From contig JAGAUA010000020.1 in assembly GCA_017847885.1 (NCBI GenBank), positions 62,001 to 126,000 on the forward strand: a stretch of DNA of 64,000 nucleotides. The letters run 5' to 3'. This document shows positions 23,930 through 31,715 of this stretch, piece after piece. Position 1 is the first letter of the stretch. Every line of letters starts with the position of its first letter. The notes under the pieces are model-generated. The model worked only from the letters and a program-made list of their open reading frames with translations. It was not told where the DNA came from and did no database searches. Both the position numbers and the translations under genes were made by a program. The stretch is from Oscillospiraceae bacterium. GTDB lineage: Bacteria; Bacillota; Clostridia; Oscillospirales; Ruminococcaceae.

Positions 23930-24637
23930 TTACATCTCAAATGCGTTCTTTATTTTTCTGCTGAACAGGCACGTTGCCCCGAAAAGCAGCAGTCCGATTC
24001 CCGAAATCAAAAGCAGCATACCAACGTCTTCGGAGAGACTCGCTCTGTTCGTTCCGAGGAACATTATCGATGCTATTGCCGCACACTGGACGACCATATA
24101 TAAAATGCTTATGATTATGACCCTTGCGGTGTTTTTCTTTACCGTCTTTTCGTCATCGTCAGAATTTCTCATAGCTCTCTGATTTGCGCCTGCATATTTG
24201 TCCTTCATAAACCACGGCAGACACAGCGAGGAATAACCCAGCATCAAACAGTCCGAACAAATAAAATACGGCATTATGGAAATATCATAAAAAATCAGCG
24301 TCCCCAAAAGCTGCCCTGCCGCTATGAGAACAGCATTAAACACCAGACTCAGCGCAGCAACATCTATTATGTCGCTTTTTGTCATGGGCAGAGTCTTATA
24401 AAACTTTATGTTTGCAAAAACAAAGGAAATGCAGAAAATAGAAAACATACTTATCATACAGCCGTAAGATATTATTCCGCTGACGTTCACTATACTTTTT
24501 GAAAGCCGGTCCTCTCCGGAGCTGTCAAACATCAGATTAATGTAAATCAGCGGAAAAAGAATAGTAACCATTTTATACAATATCCCGTTTACCGACAGGG
24601 CAAGCCGTGCTTTTTTCAGTATTGGCAACCTTTTCAT
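23930..24637 (-). CDS. ABC transporter membrane protein (second permease)
   Basis: 235 residues with about six hydrophobic segments and short charged loops, no recognisable catalytic motif. Position behind a GntR-type repressor, an ABC ATPase and another membrane protein marks it as a permease subunit, comparable in context with the Bacillus ytr genes. It contains KTLPMTKSD, a motif typical of ABC-2-type permeases near the coupling helix. AGGAGCG precedes the ATG. Substrate unknown; YtrA-type systems respond to wall-active antibiotics. Confidence 0.8.
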   Translation of the reverse strand: MKRLPILKKARLALSVNGILYKMVTILFPLIYINLMFDSSGEDRLSKSIVNVSGIISYGCMISMFSIFCISFVFANIKFYKTLPMTKSDIIDVAALSLVFNAVLIAAGQLLGTLIFYDISIMPYFICSDCLMLGYSSLCLPWFMKDKYAGANQRAMRNSDDDEKTVKKNTARVIIISILYMVVQCAAIASIMFLGTNRASLSEDVGMLLLISGIGLLLFGATCLFSRKIKNAFEM

Positions 24638-24648
24638 TCAAATCGCTC

Positions 24649-25443
24649 CTATCTCAGATTCCACGAAACGTCTTTCTTGTTTTTCAGAAAATATTCTCCT
24701 GCAAAAATTATCAGCGCGGCAAACACTGTTATAATGACAATTCCGGGAACTCCCGTGAAAATGCCTAAGGCTTCAAGTATATCGAATCTTCCTGCCATTT
24801 CTGCGGAATTTTCTGCTCCGTCAGATATAGCTGCAAATCCCAGAAATGCAGCAAAGGGGATAAGTACACTCATACCGCCGAATATAAATTGTACATACTT
24901 GCTTTGTGAAATAAGCGCTGTCATAAGCATTATCTCGCTGATAAGCAGTGCAATTACCGAAAGTGCTCCCGTTTCGATAAGAGTCGTATAACCGAAGCTT
25001 TCAGCGACCATAAGCGCCGCTTCAATGATTATTACCGAAATGATGTTAACGATAAACTGCTTTTCAAAGTTGATAAGCTTGAGGTTCATCATATCCTTTG
25101 CCTTAAAGGGCAGGGTGCTGAAAAATTCGCCTGTTGTAAGGCTTCCGCTTACTGAAAGTCTTAGTGCATTGTTGGTTGCTGTGCTTGAAAAAAATGTACT
25201 GTCCCCCATAAGAGATGTGGGTATTATCATAAAAATGCTTGACATAAATCCCATAGTAAAAATATGAAACGGAAGCAATATAAAAAGCGAGTCCTCGGCA
25301 GCCATTATCGGGAACATTGCTGCGTCGATAATAAAGACCGCTATCGCCTCAAAGAAAACTATGGAACTCATTATTCCCGTGCGGCAGTATTTTCTCGATA
25401 TCTTTTCAAGCGTAAGCGCCCGTTTTCTTTCTTCTTTTGTCAT
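24649..25443 (-). CDS. ABC transporter membrane protein (first permease)
   Basis: 264 residues with about six membrane segments. It carries FFSTLPFKAKDMMNLK near residue 110, the same kind of 'TLP.K..D' motif as the partner permease, which in ABC-2-type exporters lies in the cytosolic coupling loop. The ATG overlaps the TGA of the ATPase gene (25440-25443), and the second permease starts 11 bases after its stop. Together they would form a heterodimeric exporter with the ATPase. Substrate not predictable. Confidence 0.82.
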   Translation of the reverse strand: MTKEERKRALTLEKISRKYCRTGIMSSIVFFEAIAVFIIDAAMFPIMAAEDSLFILLPFHIFTMGFMSSIFMIIPTSLMGDSTFFSSTATNNALRLSVSGSLTTGEFFSTLPFKAKDMMNLKLINFEKQFIVNIISVIIIEAALMVAESFGYTTLIETGALSVIALLISEIMLMTALISQSKYVQFIFGGMSVLIPFAAFLGFAAISDGAENSAEMAGRFDILEALGIFTGVPGIVIITVFAALIIFAGEYFLKNKKDVSWNLR

Positions 25444-26306
25444 AAAGCAAGCTCCTTTCCGTTCTGCCAGATGGAAAATGTCAGCAGGTTTTCAACGTTG
25501 GGATTTTTCACGGACACGCTCTCAAATTTCGGCAGGTCTTCACGAAGCACCAGCGCTTCAAAGCCTGTGTTCAGCCTGCGCAGACCGATAGTGCATTTCT
25601 CGTTCTCACGGGTGAGCCTGTCGTTTGAGCCGCTTATGACAGCGTATTTGTCCTCTATCATGTCAATGCTCATTGACTCCCGTATCTTTCCGTCTATTAT
25701 AAGTGTAATCACATCTGCGATTTTGTCAAGGTCTCCCGTGATATGCGTTGAAAAAAGTACGGAGCGTTCGCCGTCTGAAACAAATTCACGTAGAATGTCA
25801 AGTATCTCTATCCTCGCAACAGGGTCAAGACCTGCGGTAGGCTCGTCAAGAATGAGCAGCTCGGGCTTGTGGCAGAGGGCTATCGCAAGCATGGCCTTTG
25901 TCTGCATACCCTTTGAAAGAGCGCCTATCTTCTTCTTTTCGGGCAGGTTCCAGCTTTTTATCAGCTTGGAGAATTTTTCCCCGTCCCAGCTTTCGTACAT
26001 CATTGCACAGGCGGCGGCTGTCTTTGCAAGGGTAGTGTTGTAGAAAAGGAAGCATTCGTCGGAAACATATCCTACCTTATTTTTCACGGCAATTTCGTCC
26101 TCGATGTTGTCAAGGCCGCAGACGGTTATCTTGCCGCCGTTTCGTCCCGTCATATTCATAATAAGGCGGATTATTGTAGTCTTGCCTGCACCGTTCTGAC
26201 CGATAAGACCCATGACCGTCCCCGGCTCGATGGAAAAGCTTACGCTGTCAAGGGAAAAATCCTTGTAATTTTTAGAAAGATTTTCAATGTTTAAAATGTT
26301 ACTCAT
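25440..26306 (-). CDS. ABC transporter ATP-binding protein
   Basis: 288 residues. Walker A IGQNGAGKTT, signature-like LSKGMQTKAMLAIAL, Walker B LLILDEPTAGLDP and an H-loop (FSTHITGDL) are all present; the last 80 residues form the usual accessory domain of drug- and bacitracin-type exporters. The ATG at 26306 follows GGAGG by 8 bases and overlaps the last 8 bases of the GntR gene; an upstream in-frame ATG at 26354 has no site. It powers the two permeases encoded next. Confidence 0.95.
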   Translation of the reverse strand: MSNILNIENLSKNYKDFSLDSVSFSIEPGTVMGLIGQNGAGKTTIIRLIMNMTGRNGGKITVCGLDNIEDEIAVKNKVGYVSDECFLFYNTTLAKTAAACAMMYESWDGEKFSKLIKSWNLPEKKKIGALSKGMQTKAMLAIALCHKPELLILDEPTAGLDPVARIEILDILREFVSDGERSVLFSTHITGDLDKIADVITLIIDGKIRESMSIDMIEDKYAVISGSNDRLTRENEKCTIGLRRLNTGFEALVLREDLPKFESVSVKNPNVENLLTFSIWQNGKELAL

Positions 26307-26682
26307 TGCTGTTACCTCCATAAACATATTCAAGTTCATCATCAAGACGTTCAACGGGAACGCCCAGCTTTTTCAGCACCTCAGCCTGCTTTCTGAAAAG
26401 CTCCAGCGCCTCGTTAATGTGCTTTTCCTGTATCATGCTCACGTCCTCCAGCTTTACAAACGTGCCTTTGCCTGCGACTGTGTATATCAGCCCCTCCCGT
26501 TCAAGGTCGGCGTAGGCGCGCTTTGTTGTTATCATGCTTACGTTCAGGTCGGCGGCAAGCTGCCTTACGCTGGGCATAAGCTCATGGGCTTTAAGCTCGC
26601 CGTTCATAATCGCTTCTTTAATGCCGTCCTTGACCTGCTCGTACATGGGCTTGTCCCCTGCGGCATTTATAAACAGGTTCAC
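26299..26682 (-). CDS. GntR-family regulator, YtrA type
   Basis: 127-residue transcription factor: GntR winged helix-turn-helix (about 10-78, PMYEQVKDGIKEAIMNG ... SVRQLAADLNVSMITTKRAY ... GLIYTVAGKGTFV) and a short two-helix dimerisation tail, as in the YtrA subfamily that represses neighbouring ABC transporter genes. Starts with GTG, GGGAGG upstream. Its own promoter has a 13-bp inverted repeat over the -10 box (26704-26735), the natural place for autorepression. Confidence 0.93.
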   Translation of the reverse strand: MNLFINAAGDKPMYEQVKDGIKEAIMNGELKAHELMPSVRQLAADLNVSMITTKRAYADLEREGLIYTVAGKGTFVKLEDVSMIQEKHINEALELFRKQAEVLKKLGVPVERLDDELEYVYGGNSNE

Positions 26683-26703
26683 GCTGCAATTCCTCCCTCC
26701 GTG

Positions 26704-26758
26704 TATACTGTGTATAACCTTATATACACAGTATATTCGGCCAAGCGCAATTTGTCAA
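26704..26758 (-). promoter_or_regulatory. Promoter of the GntR-ABC operon with palindromic operator
   Basis: Minus strand TTGACA (26753-26758), 17-base spacer, TATACT (26730-26735). A perfect inverted repeat ATACTGTGTATA/TATACACAGTAT with a 6-base spacer (26705-26734, extendable by one pair) covers the -10 and start site. Operators with TGTGTA/TACACA are typical for YtrA-type GntR proteins. Confidence 0.85.
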
Positions 26759-26815
26759 TAGGATATGAACAAACAATATCGCTTTTGTATACCTGCACAA
26801 AAAATGCAAAAGTTA

Positions 26816-26845
26816 TTGTGCTAATATACAAATATATGGTACAAT
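26816..26845 (+). promoter_or_regulatory. Likely promoter of the YcdB-like/SLH gene
   Basis: TTGTGC (26816-26821), 18-base spacer, TACAAT (26840-26845), 71 bases before the ATG at 26917. Confidence 0.6.
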
Positions 26846-26916
26846 GAAAAAAATCCCGTTTTTGAATTGTATTCATGTCAGAAAGCGCAAAAAAACTTTG
26901 AAAGGATCGATATATC

Positions 26917-29151
26917 ATGAAAAAGACTATCGCAAAAACCGCCGCTTTGATTATGGCGGCAATGCTTGCAGGTTCGGCGTGTATGCCTCTTACAGTCTCG
27001 GCGTACACGGCAGGAGCAGCCACTACCTCGGACGAAAGCAAGGTGGAAATGCAGGCGGCTCTCACCACGGTGAAAAAGCGTGTGAAGATACCTGCCGAGC
27101 TTAGCGAGTTTGAGTACAGCACAAGTGAAAGCTACGGCACGAAAATGTTCAACTTTACGTGGCACACCCCTAAGGACGCAAAGACTTACCGCAGCATTCA
27201 AATAAGCATTGTAGGCGGCATAATCACAAGCTATTCCGACAGCAAAAACAGCGGCTATACAAACGACCCCTCCCTTGCCAAGCTGACGGAAAAGGAGATA
27301 CTCGAAAAGGCGCAGGCTTATGCAAAGCAGCTTAACCCGTCCATCGTTTCAAACGCAAAATTTGAGCTTAGCAGCCTTGAACTGTTTGCCTCAAATGCAA
27401 GAGTCAGCTTTAAGCGTTACGAAAACAACATTCCCGTTAAGGGCAACGACGGCTCGATAGTTCTGGACAAAAACACGGGCGCTCTCGTAAGCTTTTCCGT
27501 CGATTGGTGGGATAACGCCCAATTCCCAAGCCCTGCAAGCGCGAAGTCCGAAAAGGAAATAGAAGCGGCGTACAAAAAGCTCTGCACCCTTACCCCAACA
27601 TATAAGATATCTACAAATTGGGAAACCAATACCAAGACGGCAAGAATAGTATATACTCCCAACATGAACTCGGAAATCGACGCTTTCACCGGCGGCAAGT
27701 CCACTATTTGGGAGGATATGCAAAAAGAAGAGGGCATAAGATACTACGGCAACTCTTGGTATGATTGTGAAGAGGATTGCGTTGCCGAAGAGACAATGGA
27801 CGCAGGCGGAGTTGACGACGTTGTGTTCACTCCAGCAGAGCTTGAAAAAATTCAGCAGGATAACAACCTTATCAAAACCGACAAGGCGTTTGAGATGCTG
27901 AAAAAGGATAAATTTGTTGCTCTTACCGATGATTACAAGCTGACAAGCTATGATATTTACTGCGTAGAGGACGACAAGACCGAGGAGGAGACCTTCTATC
28001 TTTCTCTTAACTATTACGTTAAAGACGAGCTGAAAAAGAACTACAAGGGCTATAAGAGCATTAACGTAAAAATGAACGCAGACACGGGCGAGGTGCTTTA
28101 TCTTAAGAAATACGACGATAATCAGACCCTTCCCAAGCTTGATGTTTCAAAGGCAAACAGCATTGCCGAGGCTGTTACAAAGGATTACTCCAAGAATTTT
28201 ATCGGTCACTACAAGGCGGATTCAGACAACATTGCACCCGTACAATCATGGAAAAGCGGCAGCAAAACGGTTTATGAGGATACCAGAACTTTTTCATACA
28301 GCAGATATGAAAACGACATTCTTGTTGAGGGCGAATACATTTATGTAACCGTTGACTCAAAGGGTACGGTAACGAATTACAGCTTCAACTACACAGAGGA
28401 CGTAACCTTTGTTCCCAACAAAATAATCGGCTCTGCAAAGGCGTTTGACAAGCTTTACGAGCAGCGCGATTTCGACTGCTACTATGACGGCTGGATAACC
28501 AAGGACGGCAAGGTAAAAACCTATCTTATTTACAAGATGGACAACTTCCTGCTCAACGCAAACACAGGCGCGCTCTGCTCATGGAGCGGCGAGAAGCTTT
28601 CGGCACCCTCTACACCCGCAAGAGAGATAAAGTATACCGACATCAAGGGTATCCCCCAGGAAGAAGCAATTCGTATGCTCCAGAAATACGGCGTAACGCT
28701 TTCCGTGGATACCGAGACAAAGCAGTTCAAGCCCTACGATATCATAACGGAGAAGGATTTCGAAAATCTGATTTCAAGCGCATTGGGCGGATATGCTATT
28801 GCCTATGATGACGTAGAAATGGAAGAAGTTGAAGAGGACAGCAAGGCAAGCGCGGCTGCAAAAAAGAAAGCCGAAGCGGAAGAAAAGGACAAGGCTGAGA
28901 CCACAATGGAAGAAGCTGCTGTGATATTTTCCCAAAGGTATCTTTCCGCGGACATCGCAAAGCTTAACGGCATATTCAAATCGCCGTTCAGCGACGTAAC
29001 AAGCGGAAACAAGAACGTTGGCTACATTGCCGTTGCAAACGCAAAGGGCTTTGTTAAGGGCGAAAACGGCAAGCTTTGCTGCGAGAAAAAGCTTACCCGT
29101 GCGGAAGCAATGCAGATGGTCTACGATTACATCAAATCACTTTCAAAATAA
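26917..29151 (+). CDS. Secreted YcdB/YcdC-like (PepSY-type) protein with C-terminal SLH motif
   Basis: 744 residues. A signal peptide ends near VSA at 29. The body holds repeated modules of about 150-170 residues of PepSY/YcdB type (for example GSIVLDKNTGALVSFSVDWW and INVKMNADTGEVLYLK), in which strands alternate with a helix. A charged Lys/Glu/Ala linker (about 625-665) precedes a single S-layer-homology motif at the end (SPFSDVTSGNKNVGYIAV, GENGKLCCEKKLTRAEA). One SLH unit is fewer than the usual three, so wall binding may need a partner or multimers. GAAAGGA precedes the ATG. Function unknown; PepSY domains often restrain proteases. Bidirectional terminator follows. Confidence 0.85.
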   Translation: MKKTIAKTAALIMAAMLAGSACMPLTVSAYTAGAATTSDESKVEMQAALTTVKKRVKIPAELSEFEYSTSESYGTKMFNFTWHTPKDAKTYRSIQISIVGGIITSYSDSKNSGYTNDPSLAKLTEKEILEKAQAYAKQLNPSIVSNAKFELSSLELFASNARVSFKRYENNIPVKGNDGSIVLDKNTGALVSFSVDWWDNAQFPSPASAKSEKEIEAAYKKLCTLTPTYKISTNWETNTKTARIVYTPNMNSEIDAFTGGKSTIWEDMQKEEGIRYYGNSWYDCEEDCVAEETMDAGGVDDVVFTPAELEKIQQDNNLIKTDKAFEMLKKDKFVALTDDYKLTSYDIYCVEDDKTEEETFYLSLNYYVKDELKKNYKGYKSINVKMNADTGEVLYLKKYDDNQTLPKLDVSKANSIAEAVTKDYSKNFIGHYKADSDNIAPVQSWKSGSKTVYEDTRTFSYSRYENDILVEGEYIYVTVDSKGTVTNYSFNYTEDVTFVPNKIIGSAKAFDKLYEQRDFDCYYDGWITKDGKVKTYLIYKMDNFLLNANTGALCSWSGEKLSAPSTPAREIKYTDIKGIPQEEAIRMLQKYGVTLSVDTETKQFKPYDIITEKDFENLISSALGGYAIAYDDVEMEEVEEDSKASAAAKKKAEAEEKDKAETTMEEAAVIFSQRYLSADIAKLNGIFKSPFSDVTSGNKNVGYIAVANAKGFVKGENGKLCCEKKLTRAEAMQMVYDYIKSLSK

Positions 29152-29157
29152 CTCTCC

Positions 29158-29199
29158 AAAAACGAGGACCGGCTTCGCTTGAAACCGGTCCTTCGTTTT
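29158..29199. terminator. Bidirectional terminator
   Basis: AAAACGAGGACCGG pairs with CCGGTCCTTCGTTTT (one mismatch) between the convergent YcdB-like and CAP-domain genes; A-run before, T-run at the end. Confidence 0.9.
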
Positions 29200-29205
29200 A
29201 TGCAA

Positions 29206-30315
29206 TTAAAATTCGCTTGTGAATACCTGTACCCAGTAATAGCCGTAGCCGCTGTTTGATTTGCAAAAGCCTACGCCTATTCTTGTAAAATCACGGCTAA
29301 GAATGTTTGCCTTGTGTCCTGCGGAATTCATCCAACTGTCCATTACCTCGGAGGCATTTCTCTGTCCTGCTGCAATATTTTCGCCCATATATACGTTGGT
29401 AATTCCCGCGCTTTCAAAAGCAGTAAAGCAGCTTGAACCGTCGGGACGGGTGTGGGAGAAGCTTTCCACGATCTCCTTTGCACGGAGAGCGGCTATATTG
29501 TTAAGCTTAGGGTCGCTTTTTAAAGCCGATGCGCCGACTGCCTCACGTTCCTTGTTGACAAGCTCTACTACCTTTTCAATTTCGCTTGAATTTGCGGAGG
29601 TATCCTCCTTAGCGGTTATCGGCTCAAGAGCCGTTCCGGTGTTTTGACCGTCAGACGGTTCGAATTCGATAATAAAAACATATTCGCCGTTGCTGAAGAT
29701 AATTGCTTCCTCTTCCTCTTCAATGTCAGCGGAGTTATTGCCGCTTACATTAACGTTTATCGTCTTTGCGGTAGATTTTGAGTATTTTTTGGTGTAAATT
29801 TTAATTTGAGAGGTGCCTGGATTTTTGGCATTTATCGTAAGCTTTATTTTGTCGCCGTCCCATTTGCCCCATTTTGTTGTGCATACGTTTTTATCGCTGT
29901 TGCTAAGGGCGATATCCTTTGAGCCTTTGACGGTAAGAGTAATGGTCTGAGAGCCGCCCTTTGCAAGGCTCACATTGCTGCTGCTTGCGGAAATAAACGA
30001 TTTTTTCACAGTGACCTTGCATTTCAGCGTTGTGTTTCCCACTTTTGCGTAAATGTACGTACTGCCCGATTTCAGACCGCTTATCTTTGCGGTGTTTCCG
30101 TCTGAAGACTTGATTTTAGCAATTGAGCTGTCCTTGCTGGACCACTTTACGCTGTCAGCGCCGCTTACTTTAAGCGTGGTTGTGTAGCCGATCGGAAGAT
30201 TTACGCTGGTTTTGTTGAGCTTTACCGAAGCCGCGGAAGCAGGCACGGCACAAAGCGCGGCAACCATTAAAGCCGCCGTGATAACGCACATAATTTTCCT
30301 TAGTAATGCTTTCAT
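29206..30315 (-). CDS. Secreted CAP-domain protein with Ig-like repeats
   Basis: 369 residues. Signal peptide (about 1-29, ending VPASAA), one or two bacterial Ig-like (Big_2) domains at about 30-195 (LNKTSVNLPIGYTTTLKV, KWSSKDSSIAKI), an acidic linker, and a C-terminal CAP/SCP domain (about 245-369). CAP blocks are present: SHTRPDGSSCF, GENIAAG, WMNSAGHKANIL and YYWVQVF. Bacterial CAP proteins are extracellular; some bind or cleave wall or lipid ligands, but activity is unproven. The ATG at 30315 is preceded by GGGGGAA, which sits in the loop of a weak 6-bp A/T stem. Promoter at 30347-30375. Confidence 0.92.
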   Translation of the reverse strand: MKALLRKIMCVITAALMVAALCAVPASAASVKLNKTSVNLPIGYTTTLKVSGADSVKWSSKDSSIAKIKSSDGNTAKISGLKSGSTYIYAKVGNTTLKCKVTVKKSFISASSSNVSLAKGGSQTITLTVKGSKDIALSNSDKNVCTTKWGKWDGDKIKLTINAKNPGTSQIKIYTKKYSKSTAKTINVNVSGNNSADIEEEEEAIIFSNGEYVFIIEFEPSDGQNTGTALEPITAKEDTSANSSEIEKVVELVNKEREAVGASALKSDPKLNNIAALRAKEIVESFSHTRPDGSSCFTAFESAGITNVYMGENIAAGQRNASEVMDSWMNSAGHKANILSRDFTRIGVGFCKSNSGYGYYWVQVFTSEF

Positions 30316-30346
30316 TTGATAATTCCCCCAAATTATTGATACAACA

Positions 30347-30375
30347 ATTATAAATAAAAAACTGCCGTTTGTCAA
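30347..30375 (-). promoter_or_regulatory. Sigma-70 promoter of the CAP-domain gene
   Basis: Minus strand TTGACA (30370-30375), 17-base spacer, TATAAT (30347-30352): consensus at both boxes. Confidence 0.88.
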
Positions 30376-30399
30376 TATAAAGATATTTGCGGAGGAGCA

Positions 30400-30429
30400 T
30401 TGACGTTTTCGGCTTTTGTGTGGTATAAT
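30400..30429 (+). promoter_or_regulatory. Sigma-70 promoter of the DUF3783 gene
   Basis: TTGACG (30400-30405), 18-base spacer, TATAAT (30424-30429), 26 bases before the ATG. It is divergent from the CAP promoter 25 bases away. Confidence 0.8.
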
Positions 30430-30454
30430 ATCAGCAAATGTACGGAGGTGCGCT

Positions 30455-30850
30455 ATGAAAGCAAGAATAATTTCCACAATACCCGAAACGGTGCTGTCCT
30501 ATAATATCGGAGACAAAAAGGAAGCCCTTGAAAAAGCGGCGGCTTCCCTAAATATGAGGCATACTGAGATACCCCTTGACAAGGCAGGGGAAAGCCTTGG
30601 TTTTCTTGCAGGATATAACGGCTTTGCGTCAAACGGCACGGCTGTTTCCGCAGAGGGGGAGTGCGTTATCTTTTCGGGAATATCGGGCAAGCGCCTTGAT
30701 ATGCTTCTGAAAGCAATGCGCGGGACAGGGCTGAATATACCCCTTAAAGCGGTCGTTACGGCGCATAACCAAAGCCAAAGCGTTGTGTGGCTTCTTGAGG
30801 AGCTTGCAAAGGAGCATGAGGCGGTGACAAAGGCTAAGGGAGGGCGATAA
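30455..30850 (+). CDS. DUF3783-domain protein
   Basis: 131 residues, soluble, function unknown. Contains a C-terminal region (about 75-125: CVIFSGISGKRLDMLLKAMRGTG ... KAVVTAHNQSQSVVWLLEELAKEH) that matches my memory of DUF3783, a small Clostridia domain. The N-terminal part has a Ser/Ile/Pro-rich strand-like section. GGAGG precedes the ATG at 30455. Only one base separates its stop from the ArsC-like gene, so the two form an operon. Confidence 0.8.
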   Translation: MKARIISTIPETVLSYNIGDKKEALEKAAASLNMRHTEIPLDKAGESLGFLAGYNGFASNGTAVSAEGECVIFSGISGKRLDMLLKAMRGTGLNIPLKAVVTAHNQSQSVVWLLEELAKEHEAVTKAKGGR

Positions 30851-30851
30851 A

Positions 30852-31184
30852 ATGAACATACAGATTTTTGGAAAATCCAAATGCTTCGATACCAAAAAGG
30901 CGGAGCGCTACTTCAAGGAGCGGGGCGTGAAATTCCAGTCGGTGGACATTCTTTCAAAGGGTCTGAGCAAGGGCGAGCTTGAAAGCGTGTGCAAGGCTGT
31001 GGGCGGCATTGAAAAGCTTATCGACGAGAAAAGCAAGGACTACTGCAATATCAAGTATCTCCTTGACAATGCCAAGGCAGACAAGCTTGCGGAGTGCCCC
31101 AAGCTGTACAAAACCCCTATCGTCCGCAACGGCAAACAGGCGACGGTTGGTTACTGCCCCGAAATATGGAAGGATTGGGAATAG
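30852..31184 (+). CDS. ArsC/Spx/YffB-family thioredoxin-fold protein
   Basis: 110 residues, the usual size. Starts MNIQIFGKSKCFDTKKAER, with the single catalytic-type Cys11 followed by DTKKA as in the ArsC family; it lacks the CxxC of Spx. The C-terminal part has TPIVRNGKQATVGYCPE, the cis-Pro region and substrate segment. Arsenate reduction is possible, but the family also contains redox and regulatory members, and no other ars gene is nearby. Co-transcribed with the DUF3783 gene. GGAGGGCG acts as ribosome site in the end of that gene. Confidence 0.88.
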   Translation: MNIQIFGKSKCFDTKKAERYFKERGVKFQSVDILSKGLSKGELESVCKAVGGIEKLIDEKSKDYCNIKYLLDNAKADKLAECPKLYKTPIVRNGKQATVGYCPEIWKDWE

Positions 31185-31245
31185 GGCGTTGCTGCGGTAC
31201 GGCAATATGCTGTACAATAAGGGTGTAAATTTTTCATAAAATCAA

Positions 31246-31320
31246 CGGGACGGGAAACCCGTCCCCTACAACGAAATATCGTTTTTTAACCATTTTGTAG
31301 GGGCGGATATTATCCGCCCG
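31246..31320. repeat. Dispersed GGGCGG hairpin repeat, outward pair
   Basis: Unit one at 31246-31270 (CGGGACGGGAAACCCGTCCCCTACA-like, a strong hairpin); unit two TGTAGGGGCGG...CCGCCCG at 31296-31320, followed by ATTTTTTA. Same arrangement as at 23292-23355. Lies between the ArsC-like gene and the feoA promoter and may end transcription of the former. Confidence 0.85.
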
Positions 31321-31393
31321 ATTTTTTATGCGGCGTTTTGCCGTACCTTTTTTGCGTACAAATTTTTAATATAGAAAAATTAATTTTCTCTGC

Positions 31394-31452
31394 TTGACAT
31401 ATACTGATTAATGTAGTATAATTGTGCTTGTAAATTAGTTAGCTTATGCTAA
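31394..31452 (+). promoter_or_regulatory. feoAB promoter with iron-box-like palindrome
   Basis: TTGACA (31394-31399), 17-base spacer, TATAAT (31417-31422): full consensus. Downstream at 31435-31452 lies TTAGTTAGCTTATGCTAA, containing TTAGC/GCTAA, which resembles the DtxR/IdeR consensus TTAGGTTAGSCTAACCTAA. A repressor there would block transcription when iron is ample. Operator role is inferred. Confidence 0.75.
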
Positions 31453-31472
31453 TCTCGGAAAGGAACACCATT

Positions 31473-31715
31473 ATGACCCTTGACGAACTTAAAACGGGAC
31501 AGTCCGCCGTTATCACGGAGGTGGGCGGCGAGGGCGCGCTGCGGTGCAGGCTTCTCGATATGGGACTTATACCCAAGACCCGTGTGATGATACGCAAGGT
31601 CGCTCCCATGGGCGACCCGATTGAGCTTTTCCTCAGAGGCTACGAGCTTACCATACGCCTTGAGGACGCTGAAAAAATCACGATAATCCCCGACAAGGAG
31701 GCTGACGGAAAATGA
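31473..31715 (+). CDS. feoA: Ferrous iron transport protein A
   Basis: 80-residue SH3-like cytosolic protein needed for FeoB-driven Fe(II) uptake. Typical features: LKTGQSAVITEVGGEGALRCRLLDMGL and the GYELTIRLEDAEKI end. ATG at 31473 follows GGAAAGGA by 10 bases; an upstream ATG has no site. The stop overlaps the feoB start by 4 bases, so the two are coupled. Confidence 0.95.
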   Translation: MTLDELKTGQSAVITEVGGEGALRCRLLDMGLIPKTRVMIRKVAPMGDPIELFLRGYELTIRLEDAEKITIIPDKEADGK

